A DNA stretch of 64,000 bases, taken from contig JAFUPV010000035.1 in NCBI GenBank assembly GCA_017472605.1, forward strand, positions 62,001 through 126,000, written 5' to 3'. Below, one piece after another: positions 8,582 through 17,018 of this stretch; positions within the stretch are counted from its first letter, which is position 1, and each line of letters begins with the position of its first letter. Source of the stretch: Lachnospiraceae bacterium. GTDB lineage: Bacteria > Bacillota > Clostridia > Lachnospirales > Lachnospiraceae. The position numbers and the translations under genes are program-made. The notes under the pieces are model-generated. The model had not been told where the DNA came from. It did not search any database and saw only the letters and a list, made by a program, of their open reading frames with translations.

Positions 8582-8598
8582 TGTTACAAAAATGTTGC
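8582..8598 (+). promoter_or_regulatory. Near-match to a WalR box upstream of murA
   Basis: TGTTAC (8582-8587) and TGTTGC (8593-8598) are spaced by 5 bp, matching TGTWAH-N5-TGTWAH with one mismatch. It lies about 50 bp upstream of the murA -35 box, a suitable position for activation. Confidence 0.35.
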
Positions 8599-8647
8599 AA
8601 AAACCGGGCTTTTCCCCCTTTTCCATCACAAATGCTTCACAAATAGG

Positions 8648-8675
8648 TTTACAAAATTGAAAACTATGCTATAAT
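8648..8675 (+). promoter_or_regulatory. Promoter of murA
   Basis: TTTACA at 8648-8653 and TATAAT at 8670-8675 with a 16 bp spacer. Confidence 0.78.
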
Positions 8676-8733
8676 GGAGTCATTAGGCGAGTGTTTTCCT
8701 GCGTAAAAGCAAAGGACACATAGGGAGTAATTT

Positions 8734-10032
8734 ATGGAACAATATATAATCAAGGGTGGAAACCCGCTGGTTGGTGAAGTTGTGATCGGCGGAGCAAAGA
8801 ATGCTGCACTTGGGATTCTTGCTGCTGCCATAATGTCTGACGAGCCAGTGCTGATTTCCAATCTGCCGGACGTAAACGACGTGAATGTACTTTTAGAAGC
8901 GATCGCTGAGACCGGTGCAGTTGTCGAGCGCAAAAACAGACATACCGCACTGCTGAACGGCAGAACAATTGGTAGTTACGTTGTTAACAATAATTTTATA
9001 AAGAAAATGCGCGCTTCCTACTATCTGTTGGGAGCGATGCTTGGAAAGTATCACCACGCGGAGGTTGCTCTCCCCGGCGGCTGCAACATCGGAAGCCGTC
9101 CCATTGATCAGCACCTGAAGGGCTTCCGTGCTCTTGGTGCGACAGGAAAGATTCAGAACGGCATGATTGTTGTTGACGCAAAACGTCTGGTTGGTGCCAG
9201 AATCTATTTTGACAAGGTTTCTGTCGGTGCAACCATTAATGTAATGCTGGCAGCCTGTCTTGCGGAAGGACGCACGGTGATGGAGAACGTGGCAAAGGAG
9301 CCTCACGTTGTTGATGTGGCGAATCTGCTGAACTCCATGGGTGCAAACATCCGCGGTGCAGGTACGGATGTAATCCGGATCACCGGTGTCAAGAGTCTCC
9401 ACGGAGCGGATTACAGCGTCATCCCGGATCAGATTGAAGCCGGAACCTTTATGTTCGCAGCGGCGGCAACCCGCGGCGATATCACTGTCAAAAACGTCAT
9501 TCCGAAGCATCTGGACTGCCTGACCTCCAAGCTTCGTGAGATTGGCTGCGAGGTATCCGAATTTGATGATGCAGTTCGTGTTGTCTGTAAGAAACGACTT
9601 CATTCCACTTCCGTTAACACGATGCCCTATCCTGGATTCCCCACGGATATGCAGCCCCAGATGTCAGTGATTCTTGCGCTGGCGCAGGGAACCAGTGTTG
9701 TGACAGAAAGTATTTTTGAAAACCGTTTCCGTTATGTGGACGAGCTGACCAGAATGGGCGCTCTCATTCAGGTCGAGGGCAACATTGCGATTATCAATGG
9801 AATCAGCCAGTTCAGCGGAACCCAGGTTGCCGTGCCGGATCTTCGTGCCGGAGCAGCTCTCGTGATTGCGGCGATGGCGGCAGACGGTGTCAGCACACTG
9901 GAGGACATCGAATACATCAAACGCGGCTATGAAGACTTTGCGGAGAAGCTGGTGAGCCTTGGCGGTATCATCGAGATTGTTGAGACAGAAAAGGAAATCC
10001 AGAAATTCCGTCTGAAGGTTGGATGTGTCTGA
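8734..10032 (+). CDS. murA: UDP-N-acetylglucosamine 1-carboxyvinyltransferase
   Basis: A 432-residue cytoplasmic enzyme that transfers enolpyruvate from PEP to UDP-GlcNAc, the first committed step of peptidoglycan synthesis. The N-terminal GGAKNAALG contains the Lys-Asn pair that contacts substrate. The segment ALPGGCNIGSRPIDQHLKG carries the active-site Cys that fosfomycin alkylates, so the protein is predicted to be fosfomycin-sensitive in the usual way. The length is typical. The ATG at 8734 is preceded by AGGGAGTAATTT. Promoter and terminator flank it, so it is monocistronic. Confidence 0.96.
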   Translation: MEQYIIKGGNPLVGEVVIGGAKNAALGILAAAIMSDEPVLISNLPDVNDVNVLLEAIAETGAVVERKNRHTALLNGRTIGSYVVNNNFIKKMRASYYLLGAMLGKYHHAEVALPGGCNIGSRPIDQHLKGFRALGATGKIQNGMIVVDAKRLVGARIYFDKVSVGATINVMLAACLAEGRTVMENVAKEPHVVDVANLLNSMGANIRGAGTDVIRITGVKSLHGADYSVIPDQIEAGTFMFAAAATRGDITVKNVIPKHLDCLTSKLREIGCEVSEFDDAVRVVCKKRLHSTSVNTMPYPGFPTDMQPQMSVILALAQGTSVVTESIFENRFRYVDELTRMGALIQVEGNIAIINGISQFSGTQVAVPDLRAGAALVIAAMAADGVSTLEDIEYIKRGYEDFAEKLVSLGGIIEIVETEKEIQKFRLKVGCV

Positions 10033-10083
10033 TTCTCAAAGGGAAACAGCCGGATCGTGTCCGGTGAAGGAATCGTGATTCCT

Positions 10084-10117
10084 GGTGGAAACTTGAACAG
10101 TTTCCACCTTTTTTTTT
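10084..10117 (+). terminator. Strong intrinsic terminator of murA
   Basis: GGTGGAAACT (10084-10093) pairs with AGTTTCCACC (10099-10108), followed by nine T. Confidence 0.93.
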
Positions 10118-10178
10118 CGGGCGTTCCCGTCAGATATGACAAAGTTATGCAGCGGCTCTCTTTTTTCGAAAAAAACTA

Positions 10179-10207
10179 TTGCAAAACCGCTGTAAAACAG
10201 ATATAAT
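10179..10207 (+). promoter_or_regulatory. Promoter of the SAM riboswitch-metK transcript
   Basis: TTGCAA at 10179-10184 and TATAAT at 10202-10207 with a 17 bp spacer. It starts transcription about 33 nt before the riboswitch aptamer. Confidence 0.78.
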
Positions 10208-10246
10208 CATTCTTGCTTCGAAAGAAGCGTCATATATCATTTCGTT

Positions 10247-10360
10247 CCTTTTATTCAGAGTGATGGAGATACATAGGATCTGTGAAGTCACGGCAACCCC
10301 CTTGGCGGAAGGTGCCAGCCTGAGCGAATGCAGGAAACTGCATAGTCGAACAATAAGAGG
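10247..10360 (+). ncRNA. SAM-I riboswitch (S-box) aptamer
   Basis: The region has the S-box layout. P1 is formed by CCTTTTATT (10247-10255) and AATAAGAGG (10352-10360). The conserved cores CAGAGTGATGGAG, GTGAAGTCACGGCAACC and AAGGTGCCAGCC appear in order and at the right spacing, and a last stem GCAG-GAAA-CTGC follows. SAM-I riboswitches bind S-adenosylmethionine and stop transcription when it is abundant. It sits directly before metK, the enzyme that makes SAM, so this is end-product feedback. Confidence 0.93.
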
Positions 10361-10388
10361 TGAGACAATGATACGCTTGTATTGTATG

Positions 10389-10413
10389 TCCACCCAACCG
10401 GGTGGATTTTTTT
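10389..10413 (+). terminator. Riboswitch-controlled terminator (expression platform)
   Basis: TCCACCC (10389-10395) pairs with GGGTGGA (10400-10406), followed by seven T. It lies about 58 nt before the metK start and should form when SAM holds the aptamer closed. Confidence 0.88.
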
Positions 10414-10470
10414 GTTCTTATAACACAAAGCCCTACGGGCCATATTCCACTGAAATGAGAAAGGATTACC

Positions 10471-11655
10471 ATGGAGAAATATTTATTCACTTCTGAGTCT
10501 GTAACTGAAGGACATCCGGATAAAATCTGTGACCAGATTTCTGACGCGATTCTTGACGCAATGCTGGAGCAGGACCCGATGAGCCGTGTTGCCTGTGAAA
10601 CCTGCACCACAACCGGTATGATCATGATCATGGGAGAGATTACCACAAAAGCACATGTTGATATGCAGAAAATTGCCCGCGATACCGTTGCAAAGATTGG
10701 CTACACCGATTCCCGCTTTGGTTTTGATGCAGCCACCTGCTCAGTACTGACGGTACTGGATAAGCAGTCTGTTGATATCGCACTTGGCGTGGATCAGGCG
10801 CTGGAAGCAAAAGCAGGTCAGATATCCGATAACCTGGACACCGGAGCCGGTGACCAGGGTATGATGTTTGGTTACGCGTCCAATGAGACAGAGGAATATA
10901 TGCCTTACCCGATCGCTCTTGCCCACAAGCTGGCAAGAAAGCTGTCCGAGGTTCGTAAAAACGGAACGCTGCCGTACCTTCGTCCGGATGGAAAGACACA
11001 GGTTACTGTTGAGTATGACGAGAACAACCGTCCCGTTCGTCTGGATGCAGTCGTTCTTTCCACGCAGCATGGCGAAGAGGTAACGCAGGAGCAGATTCAT
11101 CAGGACATTAAGAAATTTGTATTTGATCCGGTTCTTCCGGCAGAGCTGATTGATGAGAATACAAAGTTCTACATCAATCCGACCGGACGTTTTGTAATTG
11201 GCGGACCGCACGGCGACAGCGGACTGACCGGTCGTAAGATCATCGTTGACACCTACGGCGGAATGGCACGTCACGGCGGCGGCGCTTTCTCCGGTAAGGA
11301 CTGCACCAAGGTAGACCGTTCCGCTGCCTATGCGGCGCGTTACGTTGCAAAGAACATTGTTGCGGCAGGTCTGGCAGAACGCTGTGAGATTCAGCTGTCC
11401 TATGCCATTGGTGTGGCTCATCCGACCTCTGTCATGGTAGACACCTTTGGAACCGGAAAGCTGTCCGATGGAGATCTGGTAGCGATCATCCGCGAGAATT
11501 TCGACCTGCGTCCGGCTGGAATCATCCAGATGCTCGATCTGCGCCGTCCGATCTATAGCCAGACCGCTGCTTACGGTCACTTTGGCCGCAATGATCTGGA
11601 TCTTCCGTGGGAGAAGACAGACCGCGCAGAAAAGCTGGCTTCCTATCTGAAGTAA
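10471..11655 (+). CDS. metK: S-adenosylmethionine synthetase
   Basis: A 394-residue cytoplasmic enzyme making SAM from methionine and ATP. Family signatures are plain: [20 protein letters not shown] at the N-terminus, [12 protein letters not shown] in the middle, and GGAFSGKD near residue 270 (the glycine-rich phosphate-binding region). The length is standard. The ATG at 10471 follows GAGAAAGGATTACC. The stop codon overlaps the start of the pseudouridine synthase by one base (TAATG), suggesting translational coupling. Regulation is by the SAM-I riboswitch upstream. Confidence 0.97.
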   Translation: MEKYLFTSESVTEGHPDKICDQISDAILDAMLEQDPMSRVACETCTTTGMIMIMGEITTKAHVDMQKIARDTVAKIGYTDSRFGFDAATCSVLTVLDKQSVDIALGVDQALEAKAGQISDNLDTGAGDQGMMFGYASNETEEYMPYPIALAHKLARKLSEVRKNGTLPYLRPDGKTQVTVEYDENNRPVRLDAVVLSTQHGEEVTQEQIHQDIKKFVFDPVLPAELIDENTKFYINPTGRFVIGGPHGDSGLTGRKIIVDTYGGMARHGGGAFSGKDCTKVDRSAAYAARYVAKNIVAAGLAERCEIQLSYAIGVAHPTSVMVDTFGTGKLSDGDLVAIIRENFDLRPAGIIQMLDLRRPIYSQTAAYGHFGRNDLDLPWEKTDRAEKLASYLK

Positions 11656-12389
11656 TGACTGCTCCGGATATCATCTATGAGGACGAGTTACTCCTGGTGG
11701 TAAGAAAACCGGCAGGAGTGGAATCCCAGCGCGGAAAAACCTTTGCTGCCGACATGGAAAGCATCCTGAAAAACTATCTTTCCCGCAAAAATCCGGCGAA
11801 GGTTCCCTACCTGGGAGTTGTGCACCGCCTGGACCGGCCGGTAGCCGGCGTCATGGTGTATGCAAAAACAAAAGAAGCTGCAGCGGCGCTGAGCCGTCAG
11901 TTTGCTGACAAAACCGCTGCGAAAGAATATGAAGCGCTGATCATGAATCCGCTGGATCCGGAGGCAGGACGGCTGACAGACCGGCTGGAGAGCGATCCGG
12001 GAACGAATCTGTCCCGGATCATCACCGATGGAAGCGGCGGCAAGGAAGCCATTCTTGATTATCAGATGATCCCAATAGAGGAATCAAGGGCTTTCTCAGT
12101 GGATTGGAATGGGGCAAATGCGGTAATACGCGTCTGTGGCCAGATCAGCGGTACCTTTTATGGCACTTTGCAGAATGGGATCTATGCAGTCCGTGTCCGT
12201 CTGCTGACAGGAAGGCATCATCAGATCCGCGCGCAGCTTGCCTATGCAAAAAGTCCCATCCTGGGAGATCTGCGCTATGGAAGCCCGGTTTTGGGTCTTC
12301 AGATGAAAGGAGCCATTGCTCTTTGCGCAGTTCATCTTTCTTTCCGTCATCCGAAGACGGGGAAAGAAATGAATTTTTCGATTCAATAA
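11655..12389 (+). CDS. RluA-family RNA pseudouridine synthase
   Basis: A 244-residue enzyme converting uridine to pseudouridine in rRNA or tRNA. The catalytic motif HRLDRPVAGVM holds the conserved Asp. The start is the ATG at 11655, which shares its A with the metK stop codon; the upstream in-frame extension runs inside metK and is not needed. The chain starts directly with the catalytic region and shows no N-terminal S4 domain, as in the short RluA/RluC-like forms. The target uridine cannot be told from sequence. It is cotranscribed with metK and probably with aspartate kinase. Confidence 0.88.
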   Translation: MTAPDIIYEDELLLVVRKPAGVESQRGKTFAADMESILKNYLSRKNPAKVPYLGVVHRLDRPVAGVMVYAKTKEAAAALSRQFADKTAAKEYEALIMNPLDPEAGRLTDRLESDPGTNLSRIITDGSGGKEAILDYQMIPIEESRAFSVDWNGANAVIRVCGQISGTFYGTLQNGIYAVRVRLLTGRHHQIRAQLAYAKSPILGDLRYGSPVLGLQMKGAIALCAVHLSFRHPKTGKEMNFSIQ

Positions 12390-12433
12390 CCAAACAGGTC
12401 AGCATTATGTTCCAACAACAGAGGAGATTAGGT

Positions 12434-13753
12434 ATGAAAAAAGTTGTAAAATTCGGAGGAAGCTCTCTTGCCAGCGCAGAGCAGTTTAAGAAGGTGGGAG
12501 ATATCATCCGCGCGGATGAATCCAGATGCTATGTGGTACCGTCCGCACCGGGAAAGCGCTTCAGCAGCGATACAAAAGTAACAGACATGCTCTATACCTG
12601 CTATGCGGCAGCGGAGCAGGGAGACGATTTTTCCGACAAGCTGGAGGCAATTAAGGCAAGATATCAGGAAATCATTGACGGACTGGAGCTGAATCTGAGT
12701 CTGGATGACGAGTTTGAGACAATCCGCAAAAACTTCGAGGCAAGATCCGGTAAGGACTATGCCGCGTCCAGAGGCGAATATCTGAACGGTATTATCATGG
12801 CAGAATATCTTGGCTATGAGTTCATTGATGCGGCGGACGTAATCCGTTTTAACGGAGACGGAAGCTTCAATGCCGAGCTGACAAACACGATCATGTCTAC
12901 CCGTCTCTCCAACGTTGAGCGTGCAGTGATTCCGGGATTTTTCGGAGCGAAGTCTGACGGAAGCATCAAGACCTTCTCCAGAGGCGGTTCCGATATTACC
13001 GGTTCCATCGTGGCAAAGGCAGTGCTGGCAAACCTCTATGAAAACTGGACGGACGTTTCCGGTGTGCTGGTTGCCGACCCGCGCATTGTAAAGAATCCGG
13101 AGGTAATTTCTACCATCACCTACAAGGAGCTTCGCGAGCTGTCCTACATGGGAGCTTCCGTTCTTCACGAGGACGCAATCTTCCCGGTTCGCAAAGCGGG
13201 GATTCCGATCAACATCCGCAACACAAACGCGCCGGAGGATCCGGGTACCATGATCGTTGAGCGCACCTGTCAGATTCCGCCGTATATCATTACCGGAATT
13301 GCCGGAAAGAAGGATTTCGTTGCGGTTAACATTGAAAAGGACATGATGAACTCGGAAATCGGTTTTGGCCGTAAGGTTCTGGCTGCCTTTGAAAAATATG
13401 GAATTTCCTTTGAACACATGCCAAGTGGTGTAGATACCATGACTGTTGTAATCCACCAGGCTGAATTTGTAGAGAAGGAGCAGAAGGTTCTGACGGAAAT
13501 CACCCATCTGGTTCAGCCGGATTCTCTGGAACTGGAATCGGATCTGGCGCTGATTGCTGTTGTTGGCCGCGGTATGCGTGAATCCAGAGGCACGGCAGGA
13601 AGAATCTTCGCTGCGCTGGCCCATGCAAAGGTTAATGTGAAGATGGTCGATCAGGGTTCCACAGAGATGAACATCATCATCGGTGTAAAGAACAGAGATT
13701 TTGAAACGGCAATCCGTGCAATCTACGATATTTTTGTAGAATCTCAGCTTTAA
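12434..13753 (+). CDS. lysC: Aspartate kinase with C-terminal ACT domains
   Basis: A 440-residue kinase phosphorylating aspartate at the head of the lysine, threonine and methionine branch. The N-terminal KFGGSSLAS nucleotide motif, the FSRGGSDITGS substrate motif, and two ACT domains (about 315-440) are visible; ACT domains confer feedback inhibition by end-product amino acids. The ATG at 12434 is chosen for its GAGGAGATTAGGT ribosome-binding site; the longer open frame upstream overlaps the pseudouridine synthase and lacks homology. Being in one transcript with metK behind a SAM riboswitch links methionine-branch supply to SAM level. A terminator follows. Confidence 0.94.
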   Translation: MKKVVKFGGSSLASAEQFKKVGDIIRADESRCYVVPSAPGKRFSSDTKVTDMLYTCYAAAEQGDDFSDKLEAIKARYQEIIDGLELNLSLDDEFETIRKNFEARSGKDYAASRGEYLNGIIMAEYLGYEFIDAADVIRFNGDGSFNAELTNTIMSTRLSNVERAVIPGFFGAKSDGSIKTFSRGGSDITGSIVAKAVLANLYENWTDVSGVLVADPRIVKNPEVISTITYKELRELSYMGASVLHEDAIFPVRKAGIPINIRNTNAPEDPGTMIVERTCQIPPYIITGIAGKKDFVAVNIEKDMMNSEIGFGRKVLAAFEKYGISFEHMPSGVDTMTVVIHQAEFVEKEQKVLTEITHLVQPDSLELESDLALIAVVGRGMRESRGTAGRIFAALAHAKVNVKMVDQGSTEMNIIIGVKNRDFETAIRAIYDIFVESQL

Positions 13754-13781
13754 TTCATGCGGCGTCAAAAGGACTGATAAA

Positions 13782-13821
13782 GCTCCGTTTTTCCTGAATG
13801 TGGGAAAGACGGAGTTTTTTT
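13782..13821 (+). terminator. Intrinsic terminator of the metK-lysC transcript
   Basis: GCTCCGT at 13782-13788 pairs with ACGGAGT at 13809-13815 (one G-U), with further TTTCC/GGAAA pairing inside, followed by a T run. Confidence 0.75.
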
Positions 13822-13881
13822 CCGCAGGAAATCGGTACTGATTTCTGTATGAGATTGAAATCCCGGCACATACTAGAATCA

Positions 13882-13907
13882 CCGGATGAGGCGACGGCTT
13901 CATCCGG
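13882..13907. repeat. Short inverted repeat of unknown role
   Basis: CCGGATGA and TCATCCGG form a perfect 8 bp stem around a 10-nt loop. No T run follows, so it is probably not a terminator. Confidence 0.5.
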
Positions 13908-14038
13908 GATACGAAAGAAAACTTCTGCGGTACAAAAGAATGCCGGCAGAAATACAAAAGATAAAACCGCGGTAACAATTTCATGCAGCTGTGCCGATGG
14001 CATGGCTGCAAAATTTCAGTCATGCAGAGGATGAGCTC

Positions 14039-15067
14039 ATGAGTACAAAACAAAAGAGAGCAGTTTTCCTGTTGGGAGTGACAGCGGCAGTGTATCTGGG
14101 AATAAAGTACCTGCTGCCGCTGGTGCTCCCTTTTCTGTTTGCTTACGGCCTGGCACGTCTTGTCTGGCCTTTTGTCCGCTGGTCCAACCGGCGTTTGGGA
14201 ATTTCGGAGCAATTGGGGGCAGTACTTGGATTTTTCCTGTATGGAGTCGGCGCAGTCCTGGTGTTTGGAAGCGTTTTTCTTCTGGCAGGACGACAGCTGA
14301 CCCGGCTTCTGGAACAGCTGCCGGACTACCTGGCGGCTGTGGAGCAGTGGCTGGTCACATGGAGCAGGCAAATCAGCATGTGGAGCGGAATCCGGACAGA
14401 GACGGTCACACAATATATAAATGAAGGAATTCTTGCCATGCAGGAAATGGTTACGAACCATGCGGCACGGGAGCTGGTGCCGCTGATCCGTTCTCTGGGG
14501 AATCTGTTTGCGGTGATCAGCGTGGTTCTGATCTCAGCGTTTTTCTATATCAGGGAGAGGCAGCTGATCCGGGACTGGATGGAGCGCAGCATTTACAGGC
14601 GGGAAATCCGAATGATTACGAAGCGGCTGGGAAGCCTCGCAAGAGCGTTTTTTAAATCGCAGAGCATCATCTTTGGGATGGTAACCATGGTCTGCAGCAT
14701 CGGGCTGCTGGTTCTTGGAAACCGGTATTATCTGATCCTTGGCATTCTCATCGGCATGGTTGACATTCTTCCTATCTTCGGAACGGGAACCATTCTGATC
14801 CCCTGGGCAGCAGTCTGCCTTCTGACAGGCAGCTTTAGCCAGGCAGCAGGACTGGTCGTGATCTATGTGCTGACCTATTTTCTGAGAGAGCTTCTGGAAG
14901 CGCGGATGATGGGAAAGCAGATGGGGATCGGCTCGCTGGAAATGATGGCTGCCATGTATGCGGGACTGAAGCTTTTTGGAATCTGGGGGCTGTTTCTTGG
15001 TCCCATCGGATGGATTTTGATAAAGGAGATTGACAAGACGCTTTATTTGGAGTACAATAATCGGTAA
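14039..15067 (+). CDS. AI-2E/YtvI-family membrane protein
   Basis: A 343-residue polytopic membrane protein of the AI-2E transporter family, closest in layout to the sporulation protein YtvI. Two hydrophobic hairpins lie near residues 9-35 and 55-85, a soluble region follows (about 90-150), and four to five helices fill the C-terminal half. The family motif region GMVDILPIFGTGTILIPWA is intact. The ATG at 14039 is preceded by AGAGG at an 8-nt distance; the open frame extends 16 codons further upstream without a ribosome-binding site. Substrate and exact role are unknown. Its 3' end carries the promoter of the next transcript. Confidence 0.82.
   Translation: MSTKQKRAVFLLGVTAAVYLGIKYLLPLVLPFLFAYGLARLVWPFVRWSNRRLGISEQLGAVLGFFLYGVGAVLVFGSVFLLAGRQLTRLLEQLPDYLAAVEQWLVTWSRQISMWSGIRTETVTQYINEGILAMQEMVTNHAARELVPLIRSLGNLFAVISVVLISAFFYIRERQLIRDWMERSIYRREIRMITKRLGSLARAFFKSQSIIFGMVTMVCSIGLLVLGNRYYLILGILIGMVDILPIFGTGTILIPWAAVCLLTGSFSQAAGLVVIYVLTYFLRELLEARMMGKQMGIGSLEMMAAMYAGLKLFGIWGLFLGPIGWILIKEIDKTLYLEYNNR
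15030..15058 (+). promoter_or_regulatory. Promoter of the T-box-proS transcript, embedded in the ytvI-like coding end
   Basis: TTGACA (15030-15035) and TACAAT (15053-15058) are separated by 17 bp and lie inside the last 12 codons of the upstream gene. Confidence 0.72.
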
Positions 15068-15089
15068 TCTGATGGTGATTCGGCTGTCA

Positions 15090-15319
15090 GGGTGATCCGC
15101 GGGGAAGAAGAATAGTACGTGGAAGCGGCACTTCAGAGAGCATCCGGCTGGTGTGAGGATGTGTGCGCGCACGCGGAACCTGCTTTGGAGCGGTCCATGA
15201 AAGTGGACGTAGTGTCCGGCGTTAACGGGAAAAGAGAGAATACCTTCCGGTATTTGGAATAAGGGTGGTACCGCCGATTTTGGCCCCTTGTCAGCAGCGC
15301 TGGCAGGGGGATTTTTTTC
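15090..15319 (+). ncRNA. Proline-specific T-box leader
   Basis: The leader has the T-box order: an AGAATAGTACG start of Stem I, the AGAGAGC motif, the GGTGTGAGGATG apical region, a specifier segment GGAACCTGC, the antiterminator sequence AAGGGTGGTACCGCC (15261-15275), and a terminator (CCCCTTGTCAGC with GCTGGCAGGGG, then TTTTTTT at 15312-15318). The specifier triplet I read is CCT (15179-15181), a proline codon, in agreement with proS downstream. Uncharged tRNA-Pro should stabilise the antiterminator and allow proS expression. Confidence 0.93.
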
Positions 15320-15445
15320 GGCAGCCGCAGGCAAAAAATCGAAATGAGTGCAAAGTGCCGGACGGTCAGGTGAGAAGGCGGGATTGCTTTCGTGCGCATC
15401 CGGCAGGCGGCGGGAAACAGACCACAGATGGAGAGGAGAAAAACG

Positions 15446-16882
15446 ATGGCGAAAGAGAAGAAATTAGTAGAAGCGATCACATCAATGAATGATGATTTTG
15501 CCCAGTGGTACACAGACGTGGTAAAGAAGGCAGAGCTGTGCGACTACTCCTGCGTGAAGGGATGTATGGTAATCAAGCCCTATGGCTATGCTATTTGGGA
15601 AAACATTCAGGCGGAGCTGGACCGCCGCTTTAAGGCAACCGGTGTGCAGAATGTGGCAATGCCGCTGTTCATTCCGGAGAGTCTGCTTCAGAAGGAATCC
15701 GACCATGTAGAAGGATTTGCGCCGGAGGCAGCATGGGTAACGATGGGAGGCTCCAATCCGCTGACGGAAAAGCTTTGCGTCAGACCGACTTCCGAGACAC
15801 TGTTCTGTGATTTCTATTCCAGAGACATTCATTCCTACCGCGATCTGCCGCGCCTCTACAACCAGTGGTGTTCTGTTGTCCGCTGGGAGAAGGAGACAAG
15901 ACCGTTCCTTCGTACCAGAGAGTTCCTGTGGCAGGAAGGACATACCGCTCACGCAACTGCTCAGGAAGCGGAAGAGAGAACGGAAATGATGCTGAATCTC
16001 TATGCGGATTTCTGTGAGGAGTACCTTGCAATTCCTGTTGTCCGCGGAAGAAAGACAGACAAAGAGAAATTTGCAGGTGCGGAGGCTACCTACACCATCG
16101 AGGCGCTGATGCATGACGGTAAGGCGCTTCAGTCCGGTACCAGCCACAATTTCGGTGACGGCTTTGCAAAGGCGTTTGATGTAACCTTTACGGACAAGGA
16201 CAACACAATTAAGAATGTATTCCAGACCTCCTGGGGAATGACAACCCGTATCATCGGTGCCCTGATCATGGTTCACGGCGATGACAGCGGTCTTGTTCTG
16301 CCGCCGGCGATCGCTCCGACTCAGGTAATGGTAATCCCGATTGCTGCTCACAAGCCTGGCGTTCTGGACAAGGCTTACGAGATGAAGGCGGAGTTGGCAA
16401 AGAAGTTCCGCGCTGCCATTGATGACAGTGACAAGGGACCGGGCTTTAAGTTTGCTGAGGCAGAGATGCGCGGAATCCCGGTTCGTATCGAGTGCGGTCC
16501 GAAGGATCTGGAGGCAAATCAGGCGGTGATTGTTCGCCGTGATACAAGAGAGAAGATTGTTGTTTCTCTGGATGAGCTGTCTGCAAAGGTGGAAGAGGTT
16601 CTTGCTCTGATGCAGAAGGAGATGCTGGAGCGTGCAAAGCAGCACAGAGAGGAACATACCTACACAGCTCTGACCTACGATGAGTTTGTGGATACCATCG
16701 CCAATAAGCCTGGATTTGTAAAGGCAATGTGGTGCGGTGAGCAGGCGTGTGAAGACAAGATCAAGGAAGAGACTACTGCGACAAGCCGCTGCATGCCGTT
16801 TGCGCAGGAAACGCTGTCTGATACCTGTGTCTGCTGCGGCAAGAAGGCAAAAGCTATGGTATACTGGGGCAAGGCATATTAA
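15446..16882 (+). CDS. proS: Prolyl-tRNA synthetase, archaeal/eukaryotic type
   Basis: A 478-residue class II synthetase charging tRNA-Pro. It is the shorter ProS form found in archaea, eukaryotes and some bacteria: there is no inserted editing domain of about 180 residues, and the C-terminus carries the characteristic zinc-binding-type extension ([20 protein letters not shown]). Motif 2 ([21 protein letters not shown]) and motif 3 ([17 protein letters not shown]) are visible in part. The ATG at 15446 follows GGAGAGGAG and is preferred to an upstream in-frame start without a site. Control is by the T-box; a terminator follows at 16900. Confidence 0.95.
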   Translation: MAKEKKLVEAITSMNDDFAQWYTDVVKKAELCDYSCVKGCMVIKPYGYAIWENIQAELDRRFKATGVQNVAMPLFIPESLLQKESDHVEGFAPEAAWVTMGGSNPLTEKLCVRPTSETLFCDFYSRDIHSYRDLPRLYNQWCSVVRWEKETRPFLRTREFLWQEGHTAHATAQEAEERTEMMLNLYADFCEEYLAIPVVRGRKTDKEKFAGAEATYTIEALMHDGKALQSGTSHNFGDGFAKAFDVTFTDKDNTIKNVFQTSWGMTTRIIGALIMVHGDDSGLVLPPAIAPTQVMVIPIAAHKPGVLDKAYEMKAELAKKFRAAIDDSDKGPGFKFAEAEMRGIPVRIECGPKDLEANQAVIVRRDTREKIVVSLDELSAKVEEVLALMQKEMLERAKQHREEHTYTALTYDEFVDTIANKPGFVKAMWCGEQACEDKIKEETTATSRCMPFAQETLSDTCVCCGKKAKAMVYWGKAY

Positions 16883-16899
16883 TTAACAGGAACGGTGAC

Positions 16900-16928
16900 G
16901 CCGGACGCCTTTGGCGTTCGGCGGTTTT
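16900..16928 (+). terminator. Intrinsic terminator of proS
   Basis: GCCGGACGCC (16900-16909) pairs with GGCGTTCGGC (16913-16922) around TTT, followed by GGTTTTG. Confidence 0.8.
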
Positions 16929-16992
16929 GATTGCTTATGCATTCAGGTGAACGTGCCAGTGACACGTTCAGTCGGATTGCTTATGCATCCAG
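16929..16992. repeat. Direct repeat pair between proS and cca
   Basis: GATTGCTTATGCATTCAG (16929-16946) recurs as GATTGCTTATGCATCCAG (16975-16992), with one difference in 18 bases. Between them GAACGTG and CACGTTC form a small hairpin. The role is unknown; a local duplication or operator pair are both possible. Confidence 0.6.
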
Positions 16993-17018
16993 ATATCCAA
17001 AAGAAGGGAGTAAGAAAA

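Noticed and set aside
12104-12433. N-terminal extension of aspartate kinase
   Set aside because: It overlaps the pseudouridine synthase in another frame; GAGGAGATTAGGT places the start at 12434.
13798-14034. 78-codon frame between lysC and the ytvI-like gene
   Set aside because: It starts inside the lysC terminator, lacks a ribosome-binding site, and overlaps the start region of the next gene.
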